Source of the DNA: Hermatobates lingyangjiaoensis
Lineage: Eukaryota; Arthropoda; Insecta; Hemiptera; Hermatobatidae
Direction of reading: 5' to 3'
DNA length: 64,000 nt
NCBI GenBank assembly: GCA_026182355.1
Contig: JAPFBL010000001.1
Span: 992,001 to 1,056,000, forward strand
In this document: positions 24,775 to 36,146 of the stretch, piece by piece
How the letters are laid out: the number at the start of each line of letters is the position of its first letter
Numbering within the stretch: the first letter of the stretch is position 1
The notes under the pieces: generated by a model
What the model was told of the DNA's origin: nothing
The model's input: only the letters and a program-made list of their open reading frames with translations
Database searches by the model: none
Position numbers and translations under genes: made by a program

Positions 24775-24807
<33 letters not shown>
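24775..24807. repeat. (TA)n microsatellite
   Basis: Uninterrupted alternating AT directly abutting a family D element on its right. Confidence 0.95.
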
Positions 24808-24811
<4 letters not shown>

Positions 24812-24945
24812 TTGATAAAAGTATCAACCATGGAATAGAAACAAAACTATAGTTTATCGGGACTCGGTCAGTTCTTCAGGTTCAAATTAAACTCTCATTG
24901 CCAACGTTTCGGTCTTTATTTAAAACCTTTTTTATAGGCAGAAGT
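24806..24945 (+). mobile_element. Family D element, single arm
   Basis: Shares gataaaagtat, actcggtcagttcttcag and ttcaaatt with 7720-7805. Its continuation, cattgccaacgtttcggtct, is the reverse complement of the spacer side of that copy. Abuts (TA)n at 24775-24807. Confidence 0.7.
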
Positions 24946-25186
24946 ATAAATTTTGAAACAGAAAAACTAAGTATATTATTATACTTAAAAATTAAGTATA
25001 TTGTTATAATTAGTCTGATTGTATGATTCTAGTTTGTATTTTGAAATTACATTATATGTAAAATATTGAAAAATAGAATAGTTTAATATAATACCTTCTG
25101 ATGGAACAGCATAATATTTCAAAATTCAGTCAGTATTTCACGCTACCGAATCATTTGTATATATAAATACAAAATGTATCTGTATA

Positions 25187-25211
25187 TTATATATATATAT
25201 ATATATATATA
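25187..25211. repeat. (TA)n microsatellite
   Basis: Alternating AT, about 25 bp. The plus-strand frame 25214-25405 that follows is hydrophobic and AT-driven; no domain seen. Confidence 0.9.
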
Positions 25212-26907
25212 CAATGATAAATATTCTTGTAAAAAGATACAGTACTCTTGAACTGCTTGGACAAATGATATTGTATTGTCAATATGTTTTAAACATATTT
25301 TTGTTCGCTCTCCCCTTAGACATTAATTTTAATCTTGCCTTTATCTATGTTTTTTTCAAGATAAAGCTATATATTAAATACTTTAACTACAACCATGTAC
25401 GGTAAATATAATACACATATAAAACAATAAAAGCGACTAAAACTTTTGTCATTCTGTGGTCTTCATATTCTTGCAGCTTTGGTTGTCGACTAAACAGATT
25501 AAAAAACAACTTGGGTTCTTTAATGGTAATTTAGAGGTCTGAATTATCGCTGCATTTTGTTGTGGTGGCAAGAAGTTGTTATATCAAGTCAATTATTTTT
25601 ACATACCCCAACTATGTTTTACTTTATATCCATGAATAACTTATTTCGCAAATAACTTTCGTAATAATGATAACTACAAGGTACTATCTTATTATTATTA
25701 ATTTTATTATAACTTCAGCGTAAACAAATAATTTTTGAGAACAGGAGGTAAGAAATTTTAATGAATTTGTTTTAGATTAATTTTTGTTTTCTGGAAAAAA
25801 TTTTGAATAGTTTGTATTTAGTGATGGTGAGAAATGAAGAATTGTTGAAGTACTTAAGCAAAGGTAGAATTTTTAAAAGTTTATCGTGTCGCGGCCTTGT
25901 TGTAGTGTCCGAGATCCATAAAAGTTTTTTACAAATTATCTCAATAGGAGTGTTAATATTCATGTCGGAGTCAATATATTCAGAGATTACGGGTGTTGGG
26001 GAGATATGATAATTAGTGCGCTGAGATAATGACTGGGCCTTACTGAAACACCACCACGTCAACGCATTGTTCTCAAGGAGACTTATAAAATTAGGTGGAC
26101 GAGGAAAAGGTATTGCATTAGTGGTTTTTGAGTGACTCAGTCAGTAAGAGACAGTTAATCACATTCCGAAATAATCAATAAACAGTACTTCATTAATGGT
26201 AACAAAAGCATCTGTCCGGCATAACGCTGCTCTCCCTGACTCATTTCAAAGTAGTCAGTTCAAATTAATGATACACACATATCGCTGGTGCCTACTCCAT
26301 GAAGTCATATAAAGTTTTCTTCATTCACTAAGCTAATATATTTCTTATAATACATCCATTAAAAAAAAAGTGTAAAAAAACTGAAGAATTCACATAATGA
26401 ATCCAATTTATAAGAAAAAAAATAATATTCTCAAATGGCTTTCTCTAGTTGTTTCTTAATACCGTAATTTATACTTAAGTTGTCTTTTACAACTCTAAAC
26501 TAAAATTAATTTGTATGGAAGAACATTTAAAATATAATGTATGAATAAGACTAATATGGCACCTGAACCTATTACTGAATAGTTCATTTACATGAATTTA
26601 TAAACATATATAAACATTATACCAAAAAAAAAATTCTTCAATCATCTCTTACTTCATAATTGTTGAGTAACATACAATTGTTTTGATAATAGTGAAATAA
26701 ACAAATATAGAATTATAAGTAATAAATCTTTTTAAATTTTACAAACGTTTTAGTGTCTGACTTGAACAGTAATTAGTACTTAATGTAGTACTGCCTAGCC
26801 ATCAAAAATTAGGACTATTCAATTATAGCTCCATTATCAGTTTATCATTGTTAAACATTGTAATCGAGTGTAAAATAGCAATGACACCCTCATGCGTGCC
26901 ACTTACA
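25212..26907. other. AT-rich intergenic stretch with a weak GC patch
   Basis: Open frames overlap on both strands at 25772-26062, which argues that neither is coding. A weak patch at about 25890-26250 goes from G-rich (gattacgggtgttggggaga) to C-rich (caccaccacgtcaacgcatt), a faint version of the island pattern. Confidence 0.4.
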
Positions 26908-26970
26908 AACATACATACACATACACGCATACTCGTACATACACACACACAGATACATACACACATACAT

Positions 26971-27033
<63 letters not shown>

Positions 27034-27086
27034 CATACACATACATACACATACACACAGATACACAGATGCAATGCTCAGATATA

Positions 27087-27118
<32 letters not shown>
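26908..27118. repeat. Compound (CATA)n (CA)n (TA)n microsatellite
   Basis: Interspersed acat/acac units from 26908, pure CA from about 26988 to 27030, mixed units to 27080, then (TA)n at 27089-27118. All reading frames crossing it are artefacts of the repeat. It abuts a family A element. Confidence 0.95.
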
Positions 27119-27122
<4 letters not shown>

Positions 27123-27242
27123 AACCACAAAATGAAATGGGAAAAAAAGACTAAGATCTTTCAAACGTAACTAGCGGTCTTCTTGAGAGCCAAAACCCAA
27201 GAATCATTGATTGTTATTTCACGTGTTTATGTGAAATCTTGT
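27119..27242. mobile_element. Family A element, internally deleted
   Basis: Starts inside the (TA)n run with tcaaaccacaaaatgaaatg, then aaagactaagatctttcaaa and agcggtcttcttgagagcc, and jumps to the outer end tcattgattgttatttcacg and tgtgaaatctt. The right inner arm is missing, so one flank and one arm remain. The core box on the minus strand is mutated (CTCAAGA). Confidence 0.75.
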
Positions 27243-27780
27243 TATATATATGCATGATGTGGTGGTAGTGAAATAAACGTGAGTCCTGGTTATTTACTCA
27301 CATAAAATTTTAACTGTAAATATAGACTTATATACATAAAGAAAGCAAATTTTGTTTTATTGTCAAAATAAAAATTTCTATATACAGACTTCTCGTGTTG
27401 TATGAATGGTAAACATCTGATGAGGGGAACTTTGACGTGTTATTCAAAAACTATAACAATTTTTGAACGTTTACCCAATACTTGATAAAAAGTACTTTTT
27501 TTAGAGTACTTTAATATAGAATAAAATTTTGCATAAAGTGTATGAGAGAAAAATAAATGTCGTTTGAAGAAGTATGATGATAAAAGAAGTTATTTATCAT
27601 TATACATGTCCCTTATAAATTCCATTAATAAAATGAGACAGATAAAACAATTTTTTATATTGTTTTTTATTTACTGATAATTTTACATCAGTTTATAATT
27701 TACAAGAATAAAATAAATTACCTTGTTTGATCCTGACAGCAGGCATTTTTATCCTCATTTTGGTGGTAAAAGATCCTTCG
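27243..27780. other. AT-rich intergenic stretch
   Basis: No supported feature. Confidence 0.5.
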
Positions 27781-28060
27781 TTTATGTTTGCACAGTGTTC
27801 AAAAGAAAAGTCAAACAGGCATAAGTTGCATTATGGGGTCACACGCGAGGTGGGACATGGCAAATCGTAAAGACCAACGCTCTCTGCACGGTGGCCTATC
27901 GGCGACTGGCTGCCCGACCGGACCCGACTTGGACCCGACTTGCTTCGGCACACCTCGGATCGCTCCGGCTATCCCCCTCCACCGGACAGTTCTGACCACT
28001 CCTCCACCCAACCCCTCTTTCTCGGTCATCATCCCCCGCACTAAAAATTCTTTTCAACAT
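27781..28060. other. Purine-to-pyrimidine GC island 4
   Basis: Locally very GC-rich. Hand counts by 60-nt line: 27781 has 14 G/8 C, 27841 has 17/17, 27901 has 18/23, 27961 has 7/29. It contains a direct duplication of gacccgacttg (27921-27931 and 27932-27942) and ends in C-rich tracts (tccacccaacccctctttct). Overlapping frames on both strands (27788-28084 plus, 27811-28041 minus) reflect composition and have no recognisable domain. Candidate regulatory element. Confidence 0.5.
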
Positions 28061-28620
28061 ATTCTTAAAAAAAAAATTATTTGAAAACTCCTTCCTGATT
28101 TATAGTTAATTCGAAGAAGTTATAAGGTATAATTCAATAGTTTTTTTCACTAGTATGTGCAATTATAAAAGGCATTAAAACCATCTCAAATATGACTCCA
28201 CATCACTTTATATCTTATTGATGTTTTATTGACAATTTTGATTACACATTTTATAAATTTTTAACGTTAAAAATTATTTTTCAAACTTGAATCATTTGTT
28301 TAGATAAATTATAAAATGTATAACTTTTAAAATTAAATTAATTATTATTGAATAAAATATTAATATAGCTTTACATTTTGGATTTAAAGAAAGATAATCT
28401 ACCATTATGAATTTAATTTGTAACTCTTGAATAAAAATTACTTTTACCAGAAATTATTAAATCTCCAAGAGTGAATGGACTTTAATATTATCGGACAACA
28501 GCATGATCAAATTTCCGAAAGAAAAGACTTCATACGTGAAGTTTTATTTTTACTTCATTTATTTTACCAATATTCATAAAACGTAATTTGGTATATACGA
28601 GTATATATTTCGTTTTCTTC
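28061..28620. other. AT-rich intergenic stretch
   Basis: No supported feature. Confidence 0.5.
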
Positions 28621-28690
28621 TAAACCATAGAAAGAATTTCATGCGTGGGAATAAGACCTTTCGCGCATGATCTTCATCAGAGTGACACAG
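28621..28690 (-). repeat. Relic with CTGATGA...GAAA module
   Basis: On the minus strand: gtgtcactctgatgaagatc, then atgcgcgaaaggtcttattc, then ccacgcatgaaattc. CTGATGA and GAAA are 11 nt apart as in the other hairpin families. An alternative fold pairs AAGATC with GGTCTT around them. Flanking pieces atgcg and cgcat also pair. Probably a solo arm of another hairpin family; only one copy was seen. Confidence 0.4.
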
Positions 28691-29472
28691 GGAATGATAG
28701 TAATCTTTAATTACTGAAAATAATTTAATATTATGTCAAAAACTTTTTTTAATATCATTAGGATGATTAACCAATCTATCTATCATAAACACAATAGTTA
28801 TTGTAACAGCAGAAATGAAAATTGAAAAAATGATTTTATGACGTACTCTAGCAAAAAAATAAAATACTCATCGTTCCATAGTTGTTCATAAGATTAGTCA
28901 TCAATGCCTGATTTAATTTATGGCCATAGACCTGATGTCATGGATAAAGCGTGACGTGCAGCCCTTTCGCTGCACTTAATATTATTAATAGCAATAAAGA
29001 AGTAACCCTAGTTTACTTTCATTCATTAAACATGATTTATTTCGGGAATCATAGCTCTCGTTTTTGTGTCTTGTGCACTGTCATATATCATACTTTGTAT
29101 AAAAGTTCCAAAAAAAAAAAGAGAAATTCAGTCAATTTTAATTTTTTTTTTTGAAATGAACTAAAAATGATAATAAAACCTTTTTCCAAAACAATAATAA
29201 CTTAGCGAAGTTCGAGCATGTGATCAATTAAGAAAGAATAAATATTAATCACATGTATTGATCAGTCTTCAAGTACCACTAATGTATAGCATTCCCAAGG
29301 TGGGATGGGAATGCTTTTTGACTAAATTTCTGATTTCATAGTACACTATAACTCGATTTTTTTTTTTGTAAGATCTTGTGGGAGAAATGTTATACACTAT
29401 GTTCCCATAGTGTAAAAAGATATACACTATCATTATAATGATGTTAGTATAAACAGTTAAAAGACAAGTATT
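28691..29472. other. AT-rich intergenic stretch
   Basis: Contains a 9-bp hairpin followed by T5 (gcattccca...tgggaatgc, 29289-29314). It resembles a bacterial terminator in form but has no such meaning here. No genes. Confidence 0.5.
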
Positions 29473-29775
29473 AAACAGTATAAAGATGTCAGTTATCATT
29501 CAAGATCCCTAACAGTATAAAGATATCTGTTATCATTCAAGATTCCTAAAAAGTATAAAGATGTCAGTTATCATTCAAGATCCCTAACAGTATAAAGATG
29601 TCTGTTATCATTCAAGATCTCTAAACAGTATAAATATGTCAGTTATCATTCAAGATCCCTAAACAGCATAAAGATGTCAGTTATCATTCAAGATCCCTAA
29701 ACAGTACAAAGATGTCTGTTATCATTCAAGATTCCTAAACAGTATAAAGATGTCAGTTATCATTCAAGATCCCTA
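29473..29775. repeat. Minisatellite, 8 units of about 38 bp, two unit types
   Basis: Units follow aacagtataaagatgtcagt then tatcattcaagatcccta. Type A units have tcagtta with gatcccta; type B units have tctgtta with gattccta or gatctcta. The order is A-B-A-B-A-A-B-A, so the two variable sites are linked and units seem to have spread as A-B pairs. Units vary from 37 to 39 bp and lack unique spacers, so this is a tandem repeat and not a CRISPR array. Overlaps the end of a minus-strand frame (29269-29499) that is not a gene. Confidence 0.95.
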
Positions 29776-30929
29776 TTGCCTATCCCTTGCCTATATAAAC
29801 TTGACTATAAGTATTACAAAAATATTATGCCTAGCAAATATTATAACCAACAAAGCCTGGTTCTTGCTAATGTTCATAAATTTTATTTAAAACTGGGCAT
29901 AGCAAATTGAGAGAACACTGATGTAGAATGGTAATAAAAATTTAGTACTTCAAGCTCTTCAACTCTAAAAAATACACTTTTCAAGCACACGAAGATCTAG
30001 AATTCTCAAACAAAACAAATAATCTTACCTTTCCACCTTATCATGCATTTTGATGCTAGAACATTCCATTATTACTTGAAAGACTTACTCAAGAATAGTA
30101 TCCATGGTTAGAGTAATTTTTGTTCATAAACAAAAAGGATTTGGACCAAAACTTCTTTTTTTATTTTTCATTTTCTCATACAATTTCTATATAACATCTT
30201 TTAATATTTCTTTGACAATTATATTTCAATATAAGAAATAAGTATACATTATATATTTGTATCACACTTTCATACATCAATACCAATAAAACTTTTGGTA
30301 AATCTGCTTCTAATTATGAAATCATTATTTCATTTGTGCCAGTGCTTGTGTCATAATAATTCACTGTAAATGCAATTCTCAGTAAATAAACCAAAAGTTT
30401 CACAAAAATTACTGAACCTCAACATTTTTTAAATTTAACTTACATGACTAAAGAGGACTGTCAAATAAATTTGACCAAATGTTTGAATATTATATTTTCC
30501 AGTTTACAGATAATTCAAACCTCACTTCAAATATTTGGAGTAAACTATAAATGTCTTAGGAAAGTTTCAATTTTTCTCATATGCTTTACTACTACATTTA
30601 GAAGTTACCAGAAGTAATTGTTGCTTTAAACTAGCATGAAACTTAAGCAAGCATTGAAATTGTTAAAAACTGACAATCAACCCCTACGAAGTGCACGACT
30701 CTCTATTTTCTTGTACTGAGCATCCATATTGATGATGAGAGCGAGGAACGATACCGAGTTACCCAGTATGAGAAGGAAACTTGTTAAGTGCTAAGAACAT
30801 TTACCTTTCTTATATTGGCGTTATTGGAGTGAGAAAAGGCATTGAGTTCTCCAGTATGCAAGCTTCTTAAGACTAAGCACAATTATCAATAGCACCCAAT
30901 CCATACTTCATAGAACCCTACCTCAGAAT
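29776..30929. other. AT-rich intergenic stretch
   Basis: No gene. At 30728-30900 two diverged segments share gag(t/a)t.cccagtatg-like and gtgctaagaac/gactaagcac-like pieces about 105 bp apart, perhaps an old duplication. Confidence 0.4.
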
Positions 30930-31098
30930 CAACTTCACAAAACTTTTGAGAACTACTACTGTAAGTAAACATTTCATAAACTCTGAGTTCTGTTAATAAA
31001 CATTGCTTTACCAATGAAAAGTATCAATAAACTTTACACAACCTCAGAAGACTGTTACTAAATTTCACAAAACTTGTGGAGTCTAATAGTAAACTTTT
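30930..31098. repeat. Degenerate tandem repeat of about 30-45 bp
   Basis: Four diverged units of the form ttcacaaaacttttgagaac / actgtaagtaaac occur at 30930, 30970, 31028 and 31065 (for instance atttcataaactctgagttc with tgttaataaac, and atttcacaaaacttgtggag with taatagtaaac). An eroded minisatellite. Confidence 0.5.
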
Positions 31099-31754
31099 AC
31101 TACTCTCACCCTATTCCCTTCAAGGTAATTTATTTATTTTACTATGAACTTTAGACTCTAAATCACTTAAACCAATGGAAGTTGTGACAGGTTGTGTTGA
31201 CTCAATTTCCATGAGTTTCAGAAATAACTGTCCCTTTAATCCCTAGCACCTATACTGGCAGTTTTACTAAGGTTGACTCCTATGTAAGACTATATTAATC
31301 AGAATCTAAAATGTATACCAATATATAATAGATATAATCTACGTTAAACCTATTTCAATAATTCAGAAATAGGACAAGTCTTAGCCATGTGTCATGATCC
31401 ATGGCAAGATATTAAATTTATTACTGTGTTTAACACATTGATTGTATCACATGTTTCTTGTGAAATCTTTTTTAACAAATTTTATATTCAAACAAAGATT
31501 AAATTTAATTCTTAAATATTTTTTTTTATTTTCATTAATAATATTTCATTATTATCCCATGATAATAAAAAATAATTAATAAATTAATTAAAATAAATAA
31601 ATGGAATTAAATAAAAATAAATTAATAATAATTGGATTTGATTCCAAATATCAGTACGCTATGGTATTTATTTATTCTGTATATAATCTTTGAATACAGT
31701 CAGAAGAATAAGAAAAAGAAATACTGATATTTGTACTTAAGTCATTACGATCAA
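31099..31754. other. AT-rich intergenic stretch
   Basis: 31550-31640 is low-complexity A/T (aataaattaattaaaataaa). No other feature. Confidence 0.5.
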
Positions 31755-31940
31755 AAGATTTCACATAAACACGTGAAATAACAATCAATGATCAAACCAT
31801 AATAAGAAATGGGAAAACAAGACTAAGATAACTAACTGACCCAGAGTCAGTTGGGTTTTTGACTCTGACGAAGACCGCTTGTTTCGGTTGAAAGATCTTA
31901 GTCTTGTTTCCCCATTTCTTATTGTGGTTTGGTCATTGAT

Positions 31941-31941
<1 letters not shown>
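31755..31941. mobile_element. Family A hairpin element with truncated left inner arm
   Basis: Outer end aagatttcacataaacacg, left arm to gactaagat, then an unrelated junction (aactaactgacccagagtca), then loop gttgggtttttgactc and the full right arm to tgtggtttggtcattgatt. It abuts (TA)n (31940-31968), which in turn abuts a family B arm, so two elements share one microsatellite. The core on the plus strand is intact and annotated separately. Confidence 0.85.
31861..31903 (+). ncRNA. Hammerhead-ribozyme-like motif in family A, intact boxes
   Basis: GACU (31861-31864), CUGACGA (31865-31871), AG, stem II ACCG/CGGU (31874-31877 with 31885-31888) closed by a 7-nt loop, GAAA (31890-31893), palindrome AGAUCU (31893-31898), U, AGUC (31900-31903). 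GACU pairs with AGUC as stem I directly beside the CUGANGA and UH positions, the arrangement expected of a type I hammerhead with a minimal stem III. The extra AG before stem II, and a lone stem III of only one or two pairs, weaken the case. A dimer through AGAUCU would be more stable. Confidence 0.4.

Positions 31942-31968
<27 letters not shown>
31940..31968. repeat. (TA)n microsatellite between two hairpin elements
   Basis: Uninterrupted alternating TA joining family A (left) to family B (right). Confidence 0.95.
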
Positions 31969-31971
<3 letters not shown>

Positions 31972-32082
31972 TCAAAACGAAAGAAACACAAAGAAAGACA
32001 CAGACATAACTCACATCGATATTTCGACCATCTTCGTCATCAGGAGGTGTGAAGAGCGAAGAGTCCCGCAGGAAGAAAGAGC
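31968..32082 (+). mobile_element. Family B element, single arm
   Basis: Matches the left arm of 23515-23607 almost base for base (agaaagacacagacataact, cacatcgatatttcgaccat, then cttcgtcatcaggaggtg). It continues into gaagagcgaagagtcccgca, which is the loop of the other copy in reverse orientation. The second arm is absent. Confidence 0.88.
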
Positions 32083-33099
32083 GGTGAGTCACATATTAAA
32101 TGTATCGTTTTTTCTAAGTAGCAATATTCCTTGATTAACTTAATAGCCCAGTAACTTAATACATGGGAAAGAGAAAAATCTAATAAACATCGGCTGAGTC
32201 GTACTCTTTTGACTTTTGTTAAGTTTCAAAACTGTTTAATATTTGATTCTCAGAACATAGTAACAAGACAATTTTGTAGAATTCTTCCACAGGAGGAAAT
32301 TCTTATAAATCATTGGGAATAAATAGCTATATAGAAAACATTCTAAAGTCAGATAACTCAAGGGTTATATTTCTTCAGCCATCGCAGTAATATAACAGAT
32401 TTCAGTGGATCATTACTAAAAATGATTTATATTTATTTAATTTTACCGTACATAAGTAAAAAGCATGGTTAGCAAAATGTTCAGGTTGCAACCTTCGAAT
32501 CACTTTTCAGTGTAAGTGTAACTCCTTTAACTTTGTCTATGAATTTTTTTTTTGCTTATATCATAGAAAACGTAGCCTAGTTCTTTCTCTTAAGTTATCA
32601 CTGCACTGGAAGAAAATGAGTACGTAGTAAGCAATCAATTTAGCTTAATCAATTTCTTTTGGTGAAGTGCATTACTGACATAAACGTTTATTAGTTAATA
32701 TACCTCTAACTCAGACTAACAATAATTACTGACAGTAATATTAAACTAATTATGATAACAAAAAATTATGTTAATTATATTACATTGGGTTCATTATTCT
32801 ATAAATAATCTAGAGAAACATGAATCATTGTCTATTAATAATTATTATTCTACTTTTCAACAACAATCTCACAGAAAGTGAAATGGTATTGGTAGTTTGA
32901 TTTGTTTGATTTTCAAACATTAATTGTACAAATCAAAGGATGGACCTTTCTTAAACAATACTCAGAACAAGTTGGAGAGATTATTACGAGCAAAAGCAGG
33001 AAGGACAATAAGGAATCGTAGCAGTTTTGCTCTTCAATATCCGTTACAGCTCGATTTAATAGTGTTCTTTTCCACTTGAAAAAGGGGACAATAAAGTCT
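32083..33099. other. AT-rich intergenic stretch
   Basis: No gene, repeat or island recognised. The minus-strand frame 32913-33125 overlaps the next island's edge and has no domain. Confidence 0.45.
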
Positions 33100-33400
33100 T
33101 GGAAGCAACAGGTGAAGAGCTTCATTATTCAAGTCGACGGTGCTTTAAAAAGTGTTGCGGCGGAATCAGCCTGGTGGAGGTATTAATTAAGTTTGTCGAG
33201 CGGAGCAGCCCGCGGCTGTCCTGGCATTGCCGATCGTGACGGTCGCCGAACCCCGTCTAATCTCCTCCCCATTGTCTTTTAATTTTTACATCCCCCTGAA
33301 GCTCTCGGCACCCTCTTTCACCCCGACTCTTATAAATGCCCCATAAACTCGTCGATCTTACCACTATAACCACTCCAATCTCACCATAATAATGAACAAT
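33100..33400. other. Purine-to-pyrimidine GC island 5 with TATA-like box
   Basis: 33121-33240 has 36 G and 25 C; 33241-33360 has 14 G and 45 C by hand count. The left half holds ggcggaatcagcctggtgga and aattaagtttgtcgagcgga. The right half is C-rich (aatctcctccccattg; ccctctttcaccccgactct), followed by tataaatgcc at 33331, a TATA-like box. CpG dinucleotides are frequent, unlike the surrounding DNA. No open frame. Candidate promoter or enhancer. Confidence 0.5.
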
Positions 33401-35394
33401 GGGCTGTCAGCTTGTGAATAAACCAATTTTTTTTATTTTCCATCTTTAAAAAAAGACACCCTACTTTTTTATGAATTAAAACGTCATCAAATAAAATTGT
33501 ATATTATTACCATGAAATATAACTGTTGTTTTAATCACCCTTTTTTTCATCTTAATTTATAAAATTACACAGTAAAGTTATAAATTGACATTATGTGGTT
33601 TATAATAGCGGCATTAATTCATTAAGTTTACAAAATCTCTAGTATTTGAAAAAAATAATTATCAAGTCCAAATTATAGAATCATTAACAACTCGTCATTC
33701 CAAACATCTAGTCAATCATAGCATCTCTGTATTAACAACATTTTACAAACTATTTAGTGTGTCATTTATCAATTCTGATAAGATAACAGTCTGTCTGCTT
33801 TCTCCTATATGAAACCTTACAATAAATAGTCATCTTATCGTCAGTACCTAATGAATCTGATTAACTGATCCATTGTAAAGTGACAATCATCAGCCAAATT
33901 TTTCATAAGAAAAAGTTGTTTTTATTTTTATAAAAGTTATACTACTTATTATATTTATTATAAAGTTATAAAAGCAAAGTATTTTATTAAATTTTAACTG
34001 GACATATTTATTTTAAAAATATTTGTAAGTGATAAGAAAATGAAATGGTACACAACTCTCACTTGTGTGGCTAACAATAAATGATATTCAAATTTCATCG
34101 AAATTGAGAATTTAGAAATTAAGTAGAAACCTCATTTTGTGAAATCATCAAGGACGTCACTCTTCATTGAGATTTTAAAGAATTACGATTAATATTTCGT
34201 TAAAATGACATCTTTTAAAGGTGTCTATATCACAAAATTGCGAAATTAACTTCAATAGGGATATTGTTACTCTAATGTGATTGTTAATAGTAGAATAAGA
34301 GGAAAAAGTGCTATTTTTTTATTTGCTATTATTACCTCCATTAGATCATTGCCATGAATAATTATTATGTATGTTTGATAAATTAAATTTAATTGGTTAT
34401 CATTAAAATAAATTTTAACTTTCACATTGTTCAAAATTATTTGTTACTTATTTTTTCTTATAGTCCTCATGGTGTTTATCATTGGTTACAAAGCAGTACA
34501 AAAGATACCAAATCATTGTATAGAATTGTATTTGTGCGTCAAATTCTTCATAGTAATGCGTGACACTTCCCTAGTATTTCTATAAAATATTTAATTCAGA
34601 AGAGATAAATTTCATTGTACCTTTTTTGATAATTCCAAGTGTTCTGTGATTATTATGGGGTAATAATTAGAAATTAATTTTACAGGGTGTAAATACCTTA
34701 TTCAGTGGTTTGAAAAACAACTCTAAGTCTACAATGATATATCTGAACATAAGAAGCTTATAATTAATTAATTACATATGAATTAACTTTGAAAACAATG
34801 CAACTAGAATTATTATTGTAATTGACATTAATATTAAATATTAAATTTTATTTAAACAATTGTAAATGTAGGCAACGCAATTTTTTGAAATTGTGAGGTT
34901 TATGTTTTTATTAAAAGTTATCTATACATTTTATCCATCTAGTTTTAACGGTGAAGGCTATTTTCAGGTTTTCAACATTTTTGGAAAATAATCAGAATGA
35001 CTTAATTAATTATTTAGTATAAATTACATGGTTGTTGATTATTTATTTACAACATCAATTTTTTTTTTTTAATAACAACTACCCTTAGAGGGGTAACAAG
35101 TAATTACAATATCAAAGTATCAATATTTCAATATTATATTGGTGTTATCAAATCCTTTTTATATTTACTACTAATACTATATAAGAGTATATTTTATTAT
35201 AATTATATCAAATACCAATATTTTTATATTATATTATTGTTATATTTTGTTTTATCGATTGCTGTAGTTTGCGTTATTTGACTAATATACATATTCGAGT
35301 ATGCCCAGTTTCAGAATTCAAATTGTTTTTCAGTAACTAGCATAATTTGACATTTCCCCCAGTTCGTGTTACATAAGTAGAAAGAACTCGATCA
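33401..35394. other. AT-rich intergenic stretch
   Basis: About 2 kb with no supported feature. A local A/T repeat, agtatcaatatttcaatatt, recurs in diverged form near 35118 and 35213. Confidence 0.5.
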
Positions 35395-35600
35395 CTTGTT
35401 TTTCGGATCAATTGGGATAATGAAATGGCCTGAAGAGTGGGATGGAGAGGAGTTCGTAGGAAGACGTGTTGTCTAAGTGTGACCCCTGGTACTCTCATTG
35501 TTCAGCGGAGTTTCTTGACAATACCAGATAGGACCTCTTCCCACACGTTCATTGCGCCCAAAGGACACTGCAGCCATTTACATAGAATACATCCCAGATG
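35395..35600. other. Purine-to-pyrimidine GC island 6
   Basis: Hand counts by 60-nt line: 35401 has 23 G/5 C, 35461 has 15/13, 35521 has 10/20. The left part is gaagagtgggatggagagga and the right part is cccacacgttcattgcgccc. No open frame or repeat match. Confidence 0.5.
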
Positions 35601-36066
35601 ACTTATCTCCTTACTACCAAACCAAACTATCATGAATAAAACAAGTTGCCTTTACTTAACCATTCATTTTCGTTAGGCGAATCAACTATTTGTTTACAGT
35701 CATTGCAAAGTTAATATGGTTTGCATGAAGGATTTTCAAACCATTGCCAATTACTGCACGGTGAAAATTAGATATCCTTTTCAGGATAGACGTTCTCATA
35801 AGATTAGGATTACTTAATTTTTTTAAAACAGCTCAAATCATCTAAAATGCATACTTTACATATAAATTTAAATCTAGCGTACCATACTACATATGGGAAA
35901 CAAAATTTTAATCATTCTTGTGTTAAATCAATATTTCATTCAAATTGATTCTATTATGTTATCGTTATCCTGTTATGTTATTTGAGTGTCATAGAGAAAT
36001 ATAGGCAAATTTTTTTTAAATTTACCCACCTTTGAGTTTGCTTTGGTAAACCAGCAGGTCTACTAT
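35601..36066. other. AT-rich intergenic stretch
   Basis: No supported feature. Confidence 0.5.
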
Positions 36067-36146
36067 TTCAGGTACTCTTTAAAGATCCCTATTTTAATAA
36101 TCTTGAGCAAAGCAAAATTTAGGGTATTCATGTAGAATAAACCTAA
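36067..36146 (+). mobile_element. SINE fragment (3' body only)
   Basis: ttcaggtactctttaaagat, ccctattttaataatcttga and gcaaaatttagggtatt match the body of the SINE at 61158-61473 (tcaggtaatcgttaaagatc, then ttaggcaaaatttaggact). The tRNA-like head is missing. Confidence 0.65.

Noticed and set aside
26823..27170. Three long frames on both strands around 27 kb
   Set aside because: They are translations of a (CA)n/(CATA)n/(TA)n microsatellite (poly His-Thr, Tyr-Ile, Cys-Val).
27788..28084. Pro-rich 98-codon frame over GC island 4
   Set aside because: A minus-strand frame of 76 codons covers the same bases; no domain or conserved motif. Composition artefact.
29289..29320. Hairpin followed by T run, like a rho-independent terminator
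   Set aside because: No bacterial gene context anywhere in the window; a chance palindrome in AT-rich animal DNA.
29473..29775. CRISPR-like repeated array
   Set aside because: Units are contiguous and vary together, with no unique spacers; the genome is eukaryotic. It is a minisatellite.
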